This document shows positions 33,151 through 45,660 of a DNA stretch of 64,000 nucleotides, piece after piece (positions within the stretch are counted from its first letter, which is position 1; every line of letters begins with the position of its first letter). The position numbers were made by a program, and so were the translations under genes. Under the pieces are notes generated by a model. It was not told where the DNA came from, ran no database searches, and saw only the letters and a list, made by a program, of their open reading frames with translations. The stretch covers positions 147,999,229-148,063,228 of the forward strand of contig NC_061114.1 of assembly GCF_002878395.1 (NCBI RefSeq), given 5' to 3'. This DNA comes from Capsicum annuum. Taxonomy: Eukaryota; Streptophyta; Magnoliopsida; Solanales; Solanaceae.

Positions 33151-33959
33151 AATGCCCCTTTACCAACTAAGAGGATCTTTGAAAGGTACCAACTCCACCT
33201 CGATCGCCTAGGGAATTATCATATTGTAGTGTTTCACCCTTTTCCATTTACTAAATACCTCTCTTTCTTCTGATTTTCTAATTCGATAGCACTACTAGGG
33301 TAAACATTTGAAATCACAAGGAGGCCCAACCTCTTGAATGAAGCTTTCCGTAAGAAGCTTTAAATGAGAGTTATAAATAAGTACACTATCGCCTACATGA
33401 AATTCTCGCATATGTATTTTGGCATCATGCCATTTCTTCATTTTCTCCTTATACAATGCAAAAATTTCACTGGCCTTGAATCAGAAATCCTCCAACTCAT
33501 GAAGATTAATGACCTTGACTCGAAAGTTTTTTCCCTATTTATGTTTAACTTGTTGAATGTCCATAAATCTTTATGCTTAAGTTTGATGGGCATATGACAT
33601 GCATTTTCGAACACCATTTTATAGGAAGACATACTAATTGGGTTTTTGTAAGCCGCCGGATACGCCCAAAGGCCCTCATCAAGCTACCTTGCCCAATTAG
33701 TTCGGCCCATACGGTCTTCTCAAGTATAGCTTTGATTTCTCGATTGGAAACTTTGACTTGGCCACTTTTTAGGGATGATACGGGGTAGCTAATTTGAGAT
33801 TCACCCCATAGTTTTCTAGAAGGGCCCAATTTACTCGGTTTCAAAAGTGTGAGCCTTCGTCACCAATGATAGCACATTGTATTATAAATTGTGTAAAAAT
33901 TTATTTCTTAAAAAAAAAGGTGACACTTTTGTCTTTACTGTTATAAATTGTAAAAACTT
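33151..33959 (-). pseudogene. Integrase of Ath4, C-terminal part
   Basis: Minus-strand frame 33844-33438 carries the second half of an Athila-type integrase core: a VSNREIKAILEKTV helix, containing the catalytic Glu (NREIK), then LPIK and the HKDLWTFNKLN segment. Further upstream, at 33955-33850, a frame gives ...VTFFFKK-IFTQF, then AIIGDEGSHF where the family has AIISDGG-HF, so the second Asp position is DEG. It is joined in sense to 53600-53189 across the Chr2 insertion. Confidence 0.75.
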
Positions 33960-35930
33960 CAGTGTCACAACTTTAACCAGGTCCTAGATGTGACGGGTAT
34001 ATAAAGTCCTACAAGGATTAGAGGTCACCCCCTCCTCCTAACCTAGTAAGCTCAACAACCTCTAGAGTCAGATGAATTTGCAACATATAACAAGACAATG
34101 TAAACAAAAAATAATATTGATGCATGAAATGTCCAAACCAATCATCGGTAATCGGACAACAATCTATCACAGAACAAACCCACCAAAACAACACACCTAA
34201 GTCCATAGTAATCCAACAAAGCCTCTATAAATCAAAAGTCAATAAAATGTCGGGACATGCCCTCGACAGTAGCCAAAACCAAACTCAAAACAAAGTCCAA
34301 GACATAGAATATAAGAACTATGAAATGAAGCCTTCCGAAGTATGGACGCTCACCACTATAATGTTAGCTGACAAACCACATGAACACTTGCTCACTGCGT
34401 TGGAAAAGCCATAGTAAGTATAGTTGCACGGACTATAGAATATTGATATATGTATATGCCTCTATAAGGGACTCGAACCTCCTAGCATAATGGAGCTGAC
34501 TTAAACATCAATGTCTATGTTATGGGGAACTCAAACCTCCCATTCATATATTTATTGTTGGATTCGAACCTCTCGGTCAAATATACACTTGCACCAGGTA
34601 GCATAATTTCCTGTGTTAGTCCTTTAGACTCCACTTTTATTGCCCAACTACATATCCCACTTTAAAGACAAATTAAAACATACATCACACACATACATTC
34701 ATTAATCCAGATACTAACCAAAGGCATCCCATTGATATCTTCATACCAACCCCAATTGCAAGCGAATAACATGTTATAACTATTATTAATTAACATTTGC
34801 AATCGAGCCCATTGTCTAAATGAAGACATCAATTCAATTAAACATTTAGGTTCCCAAAATTATTTAGTCAATTAAACCAACAAGGCTACAATTAAAAATA
34901 ATTTGACCAACAAGGCTTTCATCAAAACCAGTTATCAACAATTTATTTTACTAGGCCAATGCATTTGTTCAAACATAGCTCAACATGTGAAAAAATAATT
35001 CTCATAGATATTTTCACAATAAGGCTTATGGGATACCATTATTCAAGCCAAAAAATTCCAAACTAGGGTTAACCATCACCCCTTAGTTAAATCATAATTC
35101 CCAAGCACCCACATGCGCAAAACCATTATTAAAAGATGTATAAACATAATTTAAACTATCATGAGCCAGTGTTCAACAATATGCAACAAAACCCAAAACC
35201 TTGGTTTTCAAAACCACCATTAATGATTCACGAACAATGTTTAAGAACATTTTCTTTTTGTGAACATTCAATGAAGGAAGAGTCACATGCCTGAGTTTCT
35301 ATAATTCATGGAGTGAATTAGATCCTTAATCCTCTAGATGACCGTCTTGAAGTAAACCTAGATTAATCTTTCTTAAGAAGCTTTCGAGAGAGTTTAAGAG
35401 TGTTTCAATCTTACTAAGTGTAGAAAGAATTCCCAATAAGTGTTACAAGATGTGGGGTCTAAAGGGCTTGGGGTAGGAAAAGTCCAAAATGCACTCAACT
35501 TAAACATTGTTGAAAACTCGTTGTTGGGTAGGAGTTGACCCTCCAAGTCGTCACCACAACATGCGAGTGGTACCTTTAATTAATCACTAAATCAGAAGAT
35601 AGGAAACCACATTCTGTTGAACATTCGACTTCCTTGCCCAACACATATAAATACCATACAACAAGTACTATTAAGTTGTAACCAAGAAAGAACATCAATG
35701 GGCAGAAACTGGAAACATACGATTAGCCCTTTCCTCTTATGTCCTTACCATATAATTCATATGGTACCTCTCATAACTATGTCCAAATTTGCCCAACAAC
35801 GCATGGACTAATATATGATTAGGGTTCCTAGACCCTTCACTACACCATTCGACTTTTTGTGTGAGTCGTAAGATAAACAAAAAGATTAAGACATAAGAAT
35901 TTTTCAAAGTTTAAAGTTCGGTGTGTTTCA
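33960..35930 (-). mobile_element. 3' LTR of Chr2
   Basis: Matches the 5' LTR 50966-53188 in order: GGTCACCCCCTCCTCCTAAC vs GATCACCCCCTCTTTCTAAC (34022/51026), CATGAAATGTCCAAACCAATCAT-type word (34123/51135), a gggactcgaacc cluster, and AACCAAGG-GTTTCA end. In minus orientation it starts TGAAACACACCG at 35930. At 1,971 bp it is about 250 bp shorter than its partner. ORFs 34018-34206, 34124-34414 and 35617-35811 lie within it and are spurious. Confidence 0.8.
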
Positions 35931-36102
35931 ATTTACTCCCTTAGGATGATTCATCCTTGAATGATGAGGCAAGGTAGTGCAATCACTATTAAACCTCAGA
36001 TATCTGTACTCTTACTTTTAATATAGAAAAGAAAATACAAAGGAATTCATAATCTACCATTATTAAAGATAAAAAACAAAGATGTTAAGAACATTACATA
36101 TC
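35931..36102 (-). mobile_element. Chr2 3' untranslated region with polypurine tract
   Basis: Minus strand after the chromodomain stop: contains ATTCAAGGATGAATCATCC (about 35945-35963), the 'ATTCGAGGACGAATG' word that precedes the 3' LTR in Del/Tekay elements, and CTAAGGGAGTAAAT adjoining the LTR as the decayed polypurine tract. Confidence 0.65.
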
Positions 36103-36300
36103 TCAAGCATGAATTTCTGAAATAAAAAATAAGAACATATACTTTGGGTTCATGTTCTCCTTGGCTTTCCAAGTTGTTTCCTCAAAATTTTGGTTCCGCC
36201 ATAGAACATTCAATGAAGTCACGTTTTTGGTTCGCAACCTATGAACTTGTTGATACAAGATCCTCAATGGGACCTCTTCATTTGACAAAAATCCTAAATA
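36103..36300 (-). pseudogene. Chromodomain-like C-terminus of Chr2 integrase
   Basis: The minus-strand frame 36288-36103 reads EEVPLRILYQQVHRLRTKNV, then LNVLWRNQNFEETTWKAKENM. Its pattern, 'VEILDRQ.R.LR.K....VKVLWRN...E.ATWE.E..M', is the C-terminal chromodomain-like module that places the element among chromoviruses. In this family it is thought to steer integration to heterochromatin. It is frame-broken relative to the integrase core upstream. Confidence 0.8.
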
Positions 36301-37560
36301 TCAATGTTTTCCATGGGAAACATCAACGAAGGATTACCCACGCACTTTCATAACATAGACATATAGAATACCGAATTAATGGAACTCATGATAGAGGGAA
36401 AATATAACTGATAAATAACATTAAAAAACCCTCTCAAAACCACATACAGGCTAACATACTGGGGTGCAAACTTTCCCTTCTTTCTAATATACATTATTCC
36501 CTTCATGGGAGACACCTTCAAGAACATCCAATCTTAAAACTCAAACACCAAATCCCTTCGCCTCACATCCACATAAGACTTTGGGTATATTTGTATGGTC
36601 ATAAGCCTATCCCTAAAAACTTTCACCATCTCTATATCTTTGTGATCTAAATCCTGTCCAAACATCTCCTCTTCACCAACCTCGAACCACCCGATAGGAG
36701 ATCTAGAACTCCTACCACAAAATGCCTCAAATAGGGATATACTAATGCTAGAAAGGTAACTATTATTATAAGCAAATTCAATAGGAGAAAATTGGACAAA
36801 CCAACTATAACCAAAGTCAATCACACAGGCTCGCGGTATATCTTTGAAAGTCATAATAGTCATTTTGGCTTGCCTATCTGATAGCGGGTGAAAAGTCATA
36901 CTAAAACTCACCTTAGTCCTCTAACCATACTGAATGTGCCAAAACTGTAATGAAAACAGAGTACCATTATTTGAAATAATCAACGAAGGATCACTATGCA
37001 AATATTCCACCTCTTGAAGGAATAACTTTTCATAATCCTCAGTAGAATACTTAGTCGTCACTAGTAAGAAGTGAGCGGATTACTCATCCTATTCACGATA
37101 ACCCAAATGGAGTTACATGGATTCTACAATCATAAAAAGCTTATAGAAAATCCATATTAATTACTTCCTATTTCCACACAGTAATTGAATTTCTTAAGGC
37201 AGCCCATCGGGCATCGTATGCTCTAGTTTCGCTTTCTTACACACCATAAACTTAGCCACAAAGTTGGCTACATCCCATTTTACATTATTCCACGAATACA
37301 TATTCTTGAGATCAGGATACATCATTGTCAAATAGAGATCAACTGTATAACATGACTCAGGGGCCTCGGCAAAAATCCTATCTCACAATTCATCCACGTC
37401 TGGAACACACAACCTCCCTGGTACCTCAAGATACTATAACAACCGAGCTCAAAGGCTATCACATTATTCTTACCCATATAATCCTTGATCTTTATCAAAA
37501 TAGGATTTAACATATGCTTCGTCTTTATTTTTTAACCAAGAGATGATTGCAACACCTATT
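36301..37560 (-). pseudogene. Integrase of Chr2, degenerate
   Basis: The frame 36911-36534 carries the integrase C-terminal core: FHPLSDRQAKMTI (the catalytic Glu of the family's QAERTI word is Lys here), then RACVIDFG, EFAYNNSYLSSI, GRSSRSPIGWFEVGE, and YVDVRRRDLVFEF. The N-terminal zinc-binding and first catalytic parts (37550-36950) are recognisable only in scattered frames. Loss of the Glu and numerous stops make it inactive. Confidence 0.75.
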
Positions 37561-38210
37561 GCACGACCATACCACCATAGTTGGAGTTTGAGGGATGAAC
37601 TTAAAGGTTAACTAAATGGTGAATATCCTTCACCAATTCACATATATCCTTATCCATATACAACAAGCTACCCATCGACAACATACTAAAAGCAACAACA
37701 ACTACATTAGCTTTACCTAGGTGGTAGTGAAGACTGGTATCATAGTCCTTCAGCAACTCAAGCCAACTTATTTGCTTGAGTTAAGCTCTTTTTAACTGAA
37801 CATACACTACAGGCTTTTATGATGAGAAAATGTATCAACATGCACCCCATATAGATAGCGGTGCCAAATATTTCAATGTGAAAACCATGTCTAAGAGCAC
37901 AAAGACATGAGTTAGATAGTCCTCTCATGAACCTTCAACTGTCTAGAGGAGTAAGCAACCACCCTATCAATTGTTATCAACAAACAACCCAAACAAACCA
38001 AGGACTCATCAAAATATATGACCAAACCCTCTTTACACTTGAGTAAAGTCAAGACTGGATTTGAAGTTACCTTATTCTTTAGTTTCTCAAAGCTTCTATT
38101 GTAAGCATCAGGACATAAGAACTTCAACTTCTTTTGAGTCAACTTTGTCAATGGAGAAATAATGGAAGAAAATATCTCCATAAACCTCTTATAATATATG
38201 ACTAACATAT
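37561..38210 (-). pseudogene. RNase H of Chr2
   Basis: The frame 38208-37912 reads YYKRFMEIFSSIISPLTKLTQKKLKFLCPDAYNRSFEKLKNKV (RT connection), then VIYFDESLVCLGCLLI, where the RNase H first Asp is preserved (YFD; usual YCDAS), and VVAYSSRQLKVHERT. Later acidic sites lie in broken frames to about 37640, where KANVVVVAFSM-like residues occur. Confidence 0.75.
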
Positions 38211-38599
38211 GAAGCTCTAAATATCGAATGGAGTCATCGGTCCAGGATACTTTTTAACAATTGTAACCTTTTGAGGATCCACCATAATCCCCTCACTAGA
38301 CAAAACATAACCTAGATAAGTTAAGGCATACAACAAAAAATCAGATTTAGAGATCTTAGCATACAATTGTTGATCTTTCAATGTTTGTAACACAAGGCAG
38401 AGGTGATCGATAAGATCGTCCTTACTATTAGAGTACACTAAGATATCATCAATGAAGACAATCACAAAAAAATCTAGAAACTGATGGAAGACCCTATTCA
38501 TCAAATCCATGAATGTTGTATGGGAATTAATCAATATAAATAATATCAGTAAGAAATCAAATTACCCATTTTGGGTATGGAAAGTAGTCTTAGGGATAT
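38211..38599 (-). pseudogene. Reverse transcriptase of Chr2, C-terminal part
   Basis: The frame 38534-38217 carries [30 protein letters not shown], which includes the FIDD catalytic box (normally YIDD or FIDD), then HLCLVLQTLKDQQLYAKISKSDF and LGYVLSSEGIMVDPQKV. At its 5' edge a decayed frame reads DIPKTTFHTQNG. The D and I codons are the GATAT target duplicated by Chr3, so the gene continues directly at 48643. Confidence 0.85.
38595..38599. repeat. Target-site duplication of Chr3, left
   Basis: GATAT immediately before the TGTAATACC start of the Chr3 5' LTR, identical to 48643-48647. Confidence 0.9.
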
Positions 38600-41059
38600 T
38601 GTAATACCTCATACTTTTCCTATCTAATTTCATCTCAAGAATGTCAAGCATTAGCTTCTAAATTCAATAACCTTTCCATTGATATAAGATTCACCCAAAT
38701 TCGATAATCGCGTCGAAAGTTATGACTACTTCAAGTTCCCATCATAAAGCAATGCCATATTAGTCAGTGGTGCATTATGACATATGAGGTAATTGCATTT
38801 GGAAAATTCCAGTAGTGGTGTGAGATTAAGGTACGTCGTGCCAGGGTCCAGAGCCAGAATTTTCCTTTTTCTAGTGTCTCAGTGTGATTTTCCCCACATC
38901 GCTCCAAAGTTCCAGGTAGTAAAAGATGGGGCAATGAGATGGCTTTCTGTTGTTCCATCCCTCAGTTTCTCAATTGTAAAATGCCAGTGACATGGTATGA
39001 TAGCACCGCATCGCACCAGGGTTTCAATTTGAGAAATTTTTACTAAAATTACACGACGCGTCTAGGGTTAAAAGTGTCAATTTCCCACCCTTATTAAGCA
39101 CTTTAACATGTAATTCAGCCACTTTTTAACCATAATATACCATTTTCTCTCAAAAACATCTCAAGAACAACCTAGGGCTTTTCATAGAAGATTTAGAATT
39201 AAGAATTTCCTCCATCACTCCTCACGAAATCACGAATTAAGGTATGTGTAGTGTTCATTCATGGACTCCTTTCATCCAAGAAGCCCAAAAATCTAATTTC
39301 TAAATTTAAGTTTATAGACTTCTTTATGAATTTTTTGTTAGGTTTGTTTTATTTGTTTTGATAACGATCAATTGAATTCAAATCTATGTTGGGTGATCAA
39401 TTTAATATGGCATTGATTTGTATAAATGTATATTCATGTGAACCTATGAATAAACCCTAGATTATGAAATTAGAGGTGAATCATGATTATTAATTGTTGT
39501 ATAATGTTGTCGAAATATACAATGCCTACCATGTGTTTGATTAAATGCATAGATGAAGGAACAATTTCCAACTAGAATGATATCATGAAATTCCTATGTA
39601 TGTGAAGTTATGCCTATCACATGTTTTGATGGAATGCATCTAAAAATGTATTATGGATTATGATGTTAGTTATATATTCAAGTAAGTTATTCTTGATCAG
39701 TTTTCCTTCCATCGAGTCCTGGGGGTACTTGTGCCTAAAATATTAGCTATGTGCCTAGAGCCATGTCATGTTTCCATAATACTCTCAGTCAAGTATGAAT
39801 CGTTAGACTTCAGACAATCTTATGAATCAGGAAATTTCCATAATCTCATAAACTTAGTCAATTGTAAGATATCAGTAATATTCCATCAATTAATGGAATT
39901 CAGTAACCCAGGTCATGTTAAGTTCAGTAAATTATGTTTAGTGTCTATTAAGAAGGGAGTAGAAATTAGCATGAAGTGAACCCAAGGATGGGAACCCACA
40001 TGTTATATGAGGGTTTGATTCTTAGAAGCAATCCTTGCATTCTAGAACTATGTAGCGAGCATAGGTTGAGACATCATTGCCTGCTATATCAGGGTAGATG
40101 AGGTGGCTTATCCCGCTATATGATGGTTTCCACTGTTCTCACTAGAGTTACCTTTTATATTAGGGTTACTCATATATTGTCCTTAACAGTGGTGCGGTAT
40201 TCACAACCTTATATTTACGACATAGATTGGACTCTAATTCAGCTATAATGGATCAATTGGGGCATGTCGGTTAGATGATTACCTCCCACAATCTTAGTAT
40301 CAGTCTCAATATTAAAACTTAGATAGTTTTTTAGATTTCAGGACAGTCAGATATAGTCAACTCAGAAACAGTATAGAACATAGATAGTTCTATGAGATTC
40401 AAGACTTTCAGATACAGTCACTCATGTTATCAGTTACATTTAGATTCAATAAACATATTATCAAAGTATTAGTGTCAATTGTTATGTTTCATGCATGTAT
40501 TCTCACATTCGTGATAGTTAGTCAGTTATTATTATTGTTCATGCATATGAACCCCATGTATTCAGCCTACCTCACATGCATACCATTACATTCAAAGTTC
40601 TGACGTATTTGAGCTATGGTGTCTACCATAGGTTCAGAGATACGAGCTCTAAATCAATAATAGGTTCTAGTTTCAGCAGTAAGAGTTAGAAGTGAGTCCT
40701 AAAAATTTGAGCACATAATTATTCCCTATTATCTCATTAATTAGATTATTAATTGGCATTTGTTGGGGACATATCCCTTTATCTACTTACTCAGACTGTT
40801 CAGTCAGTTAGAGGCTTTCTGGACTAATATGTTTAGACAGTTATTTCAGTTGCTTTGGGTATTTCATACCCTATCTAAATGTTATATTTTATCAGTTATG
40901 TTACAGTTTTGAAATTTATGGCCTTTCAGTTCATGGTTTTCACATTATAAAGTTTTTTATGCAGTATACAAATACATATATCATTCATAGGTTAGCTTAT
41001 GGTCCTTCAATGTTATGAGCACCGTGTAGCATTTTGGGTACCATATTCGAGGCATTAAA
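38600..41059 (+). mobile_element. 5' LTR of Chr3
   Basis: Starts TGTAATACCTCATAC and ends GGCATTAAA (terminal CA changed to AA). Length is 2,460 bp. U3 has CpG-containing words (GTACGTCGTGCCAGGG at 38830, CACCGCATCGCACCAGG at 39004). Compared by eye with the 3' LTR over about 130 bp (from 39162 and 46809) I count about 15 differences, mostly transitions, so roughly 11%. It lacks about 70 bp present near 46320 in the 3' LTR. The ORFs 38793-38990 and 39731-39979 are inside and spurious. Confidence 0.9.
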
Positions 41060-41063
41060 AACT

Positions 41064-41076
41064 TGGTATCAGAGCT
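41064..41076 (+). other. tRNA-iMet primer-binding site (Chr3)
   Basis: TGGTATCAGAGCT is complementary, all but the last base, to the initiator tRNA-Met 3' end. It starts four bases after the LTR. Confidence 0.9.
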
Positions 41077-41278
41077 AGGTTTAATAGAGTCCTAGGAAGT
41101 CTAAATGCAGCATCTAGTAGAGTCTTGTGCATTGGTGTGTTACGTGCTACATTTCTGTATAAAAGGCTATAAGATTTTTAGGAACGTTTTCCCTTCTTTT
41201 AGTATTCATGTTATGCCAGTGAGAATATTCTCATGTCAATCTCTCAGTCTAATCCATTCTCCCTTTATTCTACAAAAT

Positions 41279-42440
41279 ATGCCTCCTAAAAGAAGAAACA
41301 TAAATCAGAGAACCCCTCAGCCCGAAGATCCTTTGGGCAATCATGTTTCTCATGCAGAGTTTAGGACCGCGTTCACTACTCTTAATCATTAGTTAGCACT
41401 CAAAATGAATGACTAGCAGTCATTTCGGCCAACCCAGTGGCCAATTCAACCGCAGCTAGGATTTGGGTCTTTACTTGAATGAATCCTTTGTCCTTCCTCA
41501 GGTCTAACTTAGATGAGGTCCTCAGAAATTCCTAGATCAGGTGCAGAAGGTTACAAACATCATGAGGTTTACTTCTAGTGAGAGTTCTAAGCTAGCTGTA
41601 AATCAGTTAAAAGATGTTGCTCATACTTGGTTCAAACAGTGGAAATCAGAGAGTGTAGGCGATGCAGGGTTAGTTGAGTGAGAGGAGTTTTCTTCTAGAT
41701 TTCTTGATAGATTCTTTCCCCTATAGCTTAGAGAAGCTAAAGTGCTAGAATTCATCAAGCTCAGGCAGGTTAATATGACAGTGAAAGAGTACTCTCTTAA
41801 GTTTACTCAATTATCCAGATATGCCCCTTGTGTGGTACAGATTGCAGGGCAAGGATGAGTAAATTCATTTCAGGGGAGAATGATTGTGTGGTTAATGAGT
41901 GTAGATTCGCTATGCTGAATAGTGACATAAATTTAGCTAGGATCATAACTCATGCTCAGTAGGTGGAGAGCAGAAGATTAAGAAGAGGGAGAAGTAGAAT
42001 AAAAAAGTGAAGATAGGTAGTTTCAACTTTGCTCAGCCTAAGTCACAAGGAGGAAACCATTCTCAATTTCATCCTAAGTCATCAGTTCCAGCTTCTTCTT
42101 CAGCCAGTGTTCCAGTTCCTAAGTTTTAAGAGGGTAACAAAGATAGAGTGCTAGGCTCTAAGTCCCAGGGTAGTGTTATCAGTGCCCGTACCTATCCTCT
42201 TTGTCAAACTTATGGCAAGAACCATTAGGGTATTTGTAGAGCTGGCAGTGGTATTTTTTCAGATGTGATAAGCCAGGACACAGAGTCAGAGACTGTACTC
42301 AGCCAGGTCCTCAGGGTCAATAGAATCACTCTTTAGCTCCGTCTGGTCGTCCAAATTAGCAGGGTGCCACCACCAGTGTTACTAGTGGGCAATGCCCAAA
42401 TTGTCTCTATGCTCTTCATTCCCAATAGGATCAAGAAAAT
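41279..42440 (+). pseudogene. gag of Chr3, degenerate
   Basis: Begins MPPKRRNINQR at 41279, as in other Del/Tekay Gags; the Met at 41105 is upstream in leader sequence. It keeps EFRTAFTTL at the N-terminus, then breaks at a TAG at 41390. Capsid traces follow in alternating frames, for example MSKFISGENDCVVNECRFAMLNSDINLARI near 41855-41945. A nucleocapsid zinc knuckle near 42262-42290 reads RCDKPGHRVRDC, with a frameshift at its first Cys. The size of about 390 codons fits. At least ten stops. Confidence 0.8.
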
Positions 42441-42990
42441 TCCCTAGATGTAGTTACATATAAGTTACAGATCTTCCATGTGCATGCTTACGCTTTGGTA
42501 GATAAAAGAGCTTCTTTGTGTTTTGTTACTCCCTATATAGCAGGTGATTTTGGAATTAGTTTCAAAATACTAGCAGTGCCCTTTTCAGTCTCTACCCCAG
42601 TGGTTTAAATTGTCATAGTCCGATGGGTTCACAGGAACTGCCCAATTATGATATTGTAGAAAGTCACTTTAGTAGACTTATTGAAATTAAAGATCACTGA
42701 TTTTGATGTTATTCTCGGCATGGATTGGCTTCATTCCTACTATGCCACAGTCGATGGCAGAAAAGAATATTCTAGTTTCAGTTTTTGAATAAACCCATCC
42801 TAGAGTTGAAAGGTAGTGTATCCACTTTCAGAGGTCAGCTTATTTCCTACCATCAGGCATGAAAAAAGATATCTAAAGGATATGTATATCATCTTGTTCG
42901 AGTAAAGGACACTGGTTCTGAAACTCCCAGTCTTGAATCAGTCCCCGTAGTGAATGAATATTCAGATGTCTTTTCCCAGATCTTCCAGGA
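42441..42990 (+). pseudogene. Protease of Chr3
   Basis: Follows gag without a gap. A decayed active-site region lies near 42490-42530 (ALVDKRASLCFVTPY-like, family ALLDPGA-LSFVTPY: the Asp is kept, PG is lost). ISFKILAVPFSVSTPVV follows near 42555-42605. Near 42690-42745 the frame reads TDFDVILGMDWLHSYYATVDGR, the C-terminal protease landmark. Frameshifts separate the blocks. Confidence 0.75.
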
Positions 42991-43731
42991 ATTCCTCCTG
43001 AATGGGAAATAGACTTTGGTATAAATCTTCTTCCAAATACTCAGCCTATCTCTATTCTTCCATACAGAATGCTACCAGTAGAACTCATAGAACTGATAGA
43101 ACAATTAAAGAATCTCTTTGTTAAGGGATTAATCAGGACCAACATTTCCCCATAGGGTGCTCTAGTTTTATTCGTGCTCAAGAAAGATGGTTCTCTGAAG
43201 ATTTGTGTAGACTGCCACCAACTAAATAAGGTCAAAGTTAAGAACAACTATCCTCTTCCTAAAATTAATGATTTATTTGACCAACTTGAGGGTGGCAGTT
43301 ATTTATCTAGGATAGACCTCAGATTCGGCTATCATCTGATAGGAGTTAGGGAGTGTAACATTCTGAAATTATCTTTCCGCACCTAGTATGGTCACTTCAA
43401 ATTCTTAGTTATGTCATTTGGTCTTACGAATTCCCTAACCTCTTTCATGGACTTGATGAACCGTATGTTTACATGGTACTTAGACATGTTCGTCAGAGTT
43501 TTCATAGATGATATCCTTGTCTATTCCTGCAGTGAGCCCAATCATGCAGACCATCTCAGAACAGTACTTCAGACTCTCAGAGATCATCAGTTATTTCCCA
43601 AATTCAGTAAGTTTGAATTTTGGCTAAGGTCAATAGCATTCCTTGGTCATATCATTTCCAGTGATGGCGTTAGAGTAGATTCTCAAAAGATAAAAGAAGT
43701 AAGAAACTGGCCTCGCCCTATCTCTTCATAA
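42991..43731 (+). pseudogene. Reverse transcriptase of Chr3
   Basis: RNA-directed DNA polymerase. A TAG at 43153 replaces the Trp of SPWGAPVLF. From 43174 the frame reads KKDGSLKICVDCHQLNK, then YPLPKINDLFDQLEGG and SRIDLRFGYH with the first catalytic Asp, to a TAG at 43384. It resumes with [25 protein letters not shown], and [10 protein letters not shown] at 43498-43527 with the FIDD box. It ends [25 protein letters not shown] and [11 protein letters not shown]. All catalytic Asp codons persist; only stops disable it. Confidence 0.9.
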
Positions 43732-44445
43732 GATATTAGTAGTTTCTTGGGTTTGGCTCGCTATTATAGATAGTTTGTTATGGGATTTTCTTCTATTGCA
43801 TCCCCTATTTCTAGATTGACTCAGAAGAAAGTTAAGTTTCTATGGTCAGATCCTTATGAGAAGAGTTTTTAGGAGTTGAAGATTCGACTTACCTTAGCTC
43901 CAATTTTAGCTCTTCCAGATGGTCTAGATGGTTCATAGTGTACTGTGATTCATCATGAGTAGGTTTTGGTTGTGTCCTCTTACAGCATGGTAAGGTCACA
44001 GCCTACGCCTCCAGAAAGCTTAAACCCTATGAGAGAAATTATCCTACTCATGATCTTTAGTTAGCAGCCATAGTATTTTATTTAAAGAATTAAAGGCATT
44101 ATCTATACGGTGTTTATATAGATTTGTTCACAGATCATAAGATTCTTCAGTATGTCCTTTCTTAGAAAGTTCATAAACTTTATCAGAGCAGATGGTTAGA
44201 GATCTTGAAAGATTATGACATGAGTGTCCTCTATCATCCAAGCAAGGCCAATATAGTGGCCAACACTATCAGTAGACTTTCTATGGATAGTGTTACTCAT
44301 ATAGATGACAGTCAAAAGAAATTAGCTCAAGAAGTTCATCAGCTTGCCAGACTAGGCATTTGCTTAGTCGATACAGATGAGGGTGATATATGTGTTCAGA
44401 GTAGTTCAGAATCATCTCTAGTTTACAAGGTGAAAGAAAAATAAG
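43732..44445 (+). pseudogene. RNase H of Chr3
   Basis: Starts after TAA at 43729 with DISSFLGLARYYR-stop-FVMGFSSIASPI, then a TAG at 43870 in place of Gln (SF-Q-ELK). The core is shifted: a CDSS-like first Asp site near 43940, [22 protein letters not shown] near 43990-44060 and LFTDHKILQY near 44123-44152. 44205-44444 reads DYDMSVLYHPSKANIVANTISRL, the end of RNase H, then the integrase linker. Some active-site acids remain but the chain is broken. Confidence 0.8.
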
Positions 44446-45660
44446 ATAGATTTCCCAGCCATTTCAAGTTGAAAGACTTAGTTTAGGTTAAAAAAATAGA
44501 GGTTTTCTCCCAAGAGGGAGATCGTGTTCTTCGTTGTTAGGGTTATCTCTCTTTTCCAACTGTAGATGACTTAAGGAAGCAAATTCTTGTAGAAGCACAT
44601 GCTGTGTGCTACTCTATTCATCTAGGGGCCACAAATATGTACCGCCACTGGCAGGAAATCTATTGGTGGAATGGGATGAAGAGAGATATTGCAGAATTTC
44701 TGGCTAAGAGTACTACATGTCAGCAAGTTAAGATAGACAATCAGAAGCCTAGTGATTCCATGCAAGATTTCAGTATTCCTACATGGAAGTGGGAAGTTAT
44801 GAACATGGACTTCATGATGCCTTTTCCTCGAACTCGTCTTCAGCATGATTTAGTCTGGGTCATTGTTGACAGAATGAGCAAATCAGCTCATTTTTGTATA
44901 GTTCATACCTCTTATTTAGCCAAGTATTATGCCAAACACTACATCAAGGAGTTGGTTAGATTGCATGGTGTTCTGCTATCTATTATCTCAGATAGAGGTA
45001 CCCAGTTCACCTCTCATTTATAAAAGGTATTCCAAAAGGATCTTCTTATGCAAGTTCATCTTAGTACAACCTTTCATCCTCGAATAGATTGTCAAGAAGA
45101 AAGGACCATTCATACGTTAGAATATATTCTAAGGGCGTCTGCAATAAATTTCTAGGAAACTTGGGATTACCACTTACCTTTGATTGAGTTTGCATACAAC
45201 AGCAGTTATCATTACATTATTCGGATGGCTCTATTTGAAGCTCTCAATGGTAGAAGATGTATATGTCTAATTGGTTGGTTCGAAGTTAGTGAGACCTCAG
45301 TTATAGGGCCTGACTTGGTATTCATTGCCTTAGAAAAAGTTCAGTTGATTAGAGAAACACTCCAGGCTGCTCAGAGCCAATAGAAGTCTTATGCAAATGT
45401 TCGTAGAAAAGATCTCGAGTTCGAGATTGGTGACTATGTATATCTAATGATCTCTCCCATGAAGGGAGTGAAGCAGTTTGGGAAGAAAGGGAAACTCAGC
45501 CCCCGATATGTAAGTCCCTTCAATATTCTCAATCGTTTTGGCATGAAAGCTAATGAGCGTGAATTGACTTAAGATCTAGCCTCAGTTCATCCAGTCTTTT
45601 ATGTCTCTTTTCTCAAGAGGTGCATAGGTGACCCATCAGTTGTAGTCCCTATTTAGTGCA
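44446..45660 (+). pseudogene. Integrase of Chr3
   Basis: The frame 44604-45023 carries the HHCC zinc region (EAHAVCYSIH at the start, then KSTTCQQVK where the first Cys of the usual KCPNC is Ser), the first catalytic Asp (MNMDFMMPFP), RMSKSAHF and the second Asp (IISDRGTQFTS). After a TAA at 45022 it continues with FHPRIDCQEERTIHTLEYILRA with the catalytic Glu, EFAYNSSYHY (45185), GRRCICLIGWFEVSE and DLEFEIGDYVYLM, GKKGKLSPRYV. TAG at 45381 replaces Gln. DDE is complete but the frame is interrupted. Confidence 0.85.
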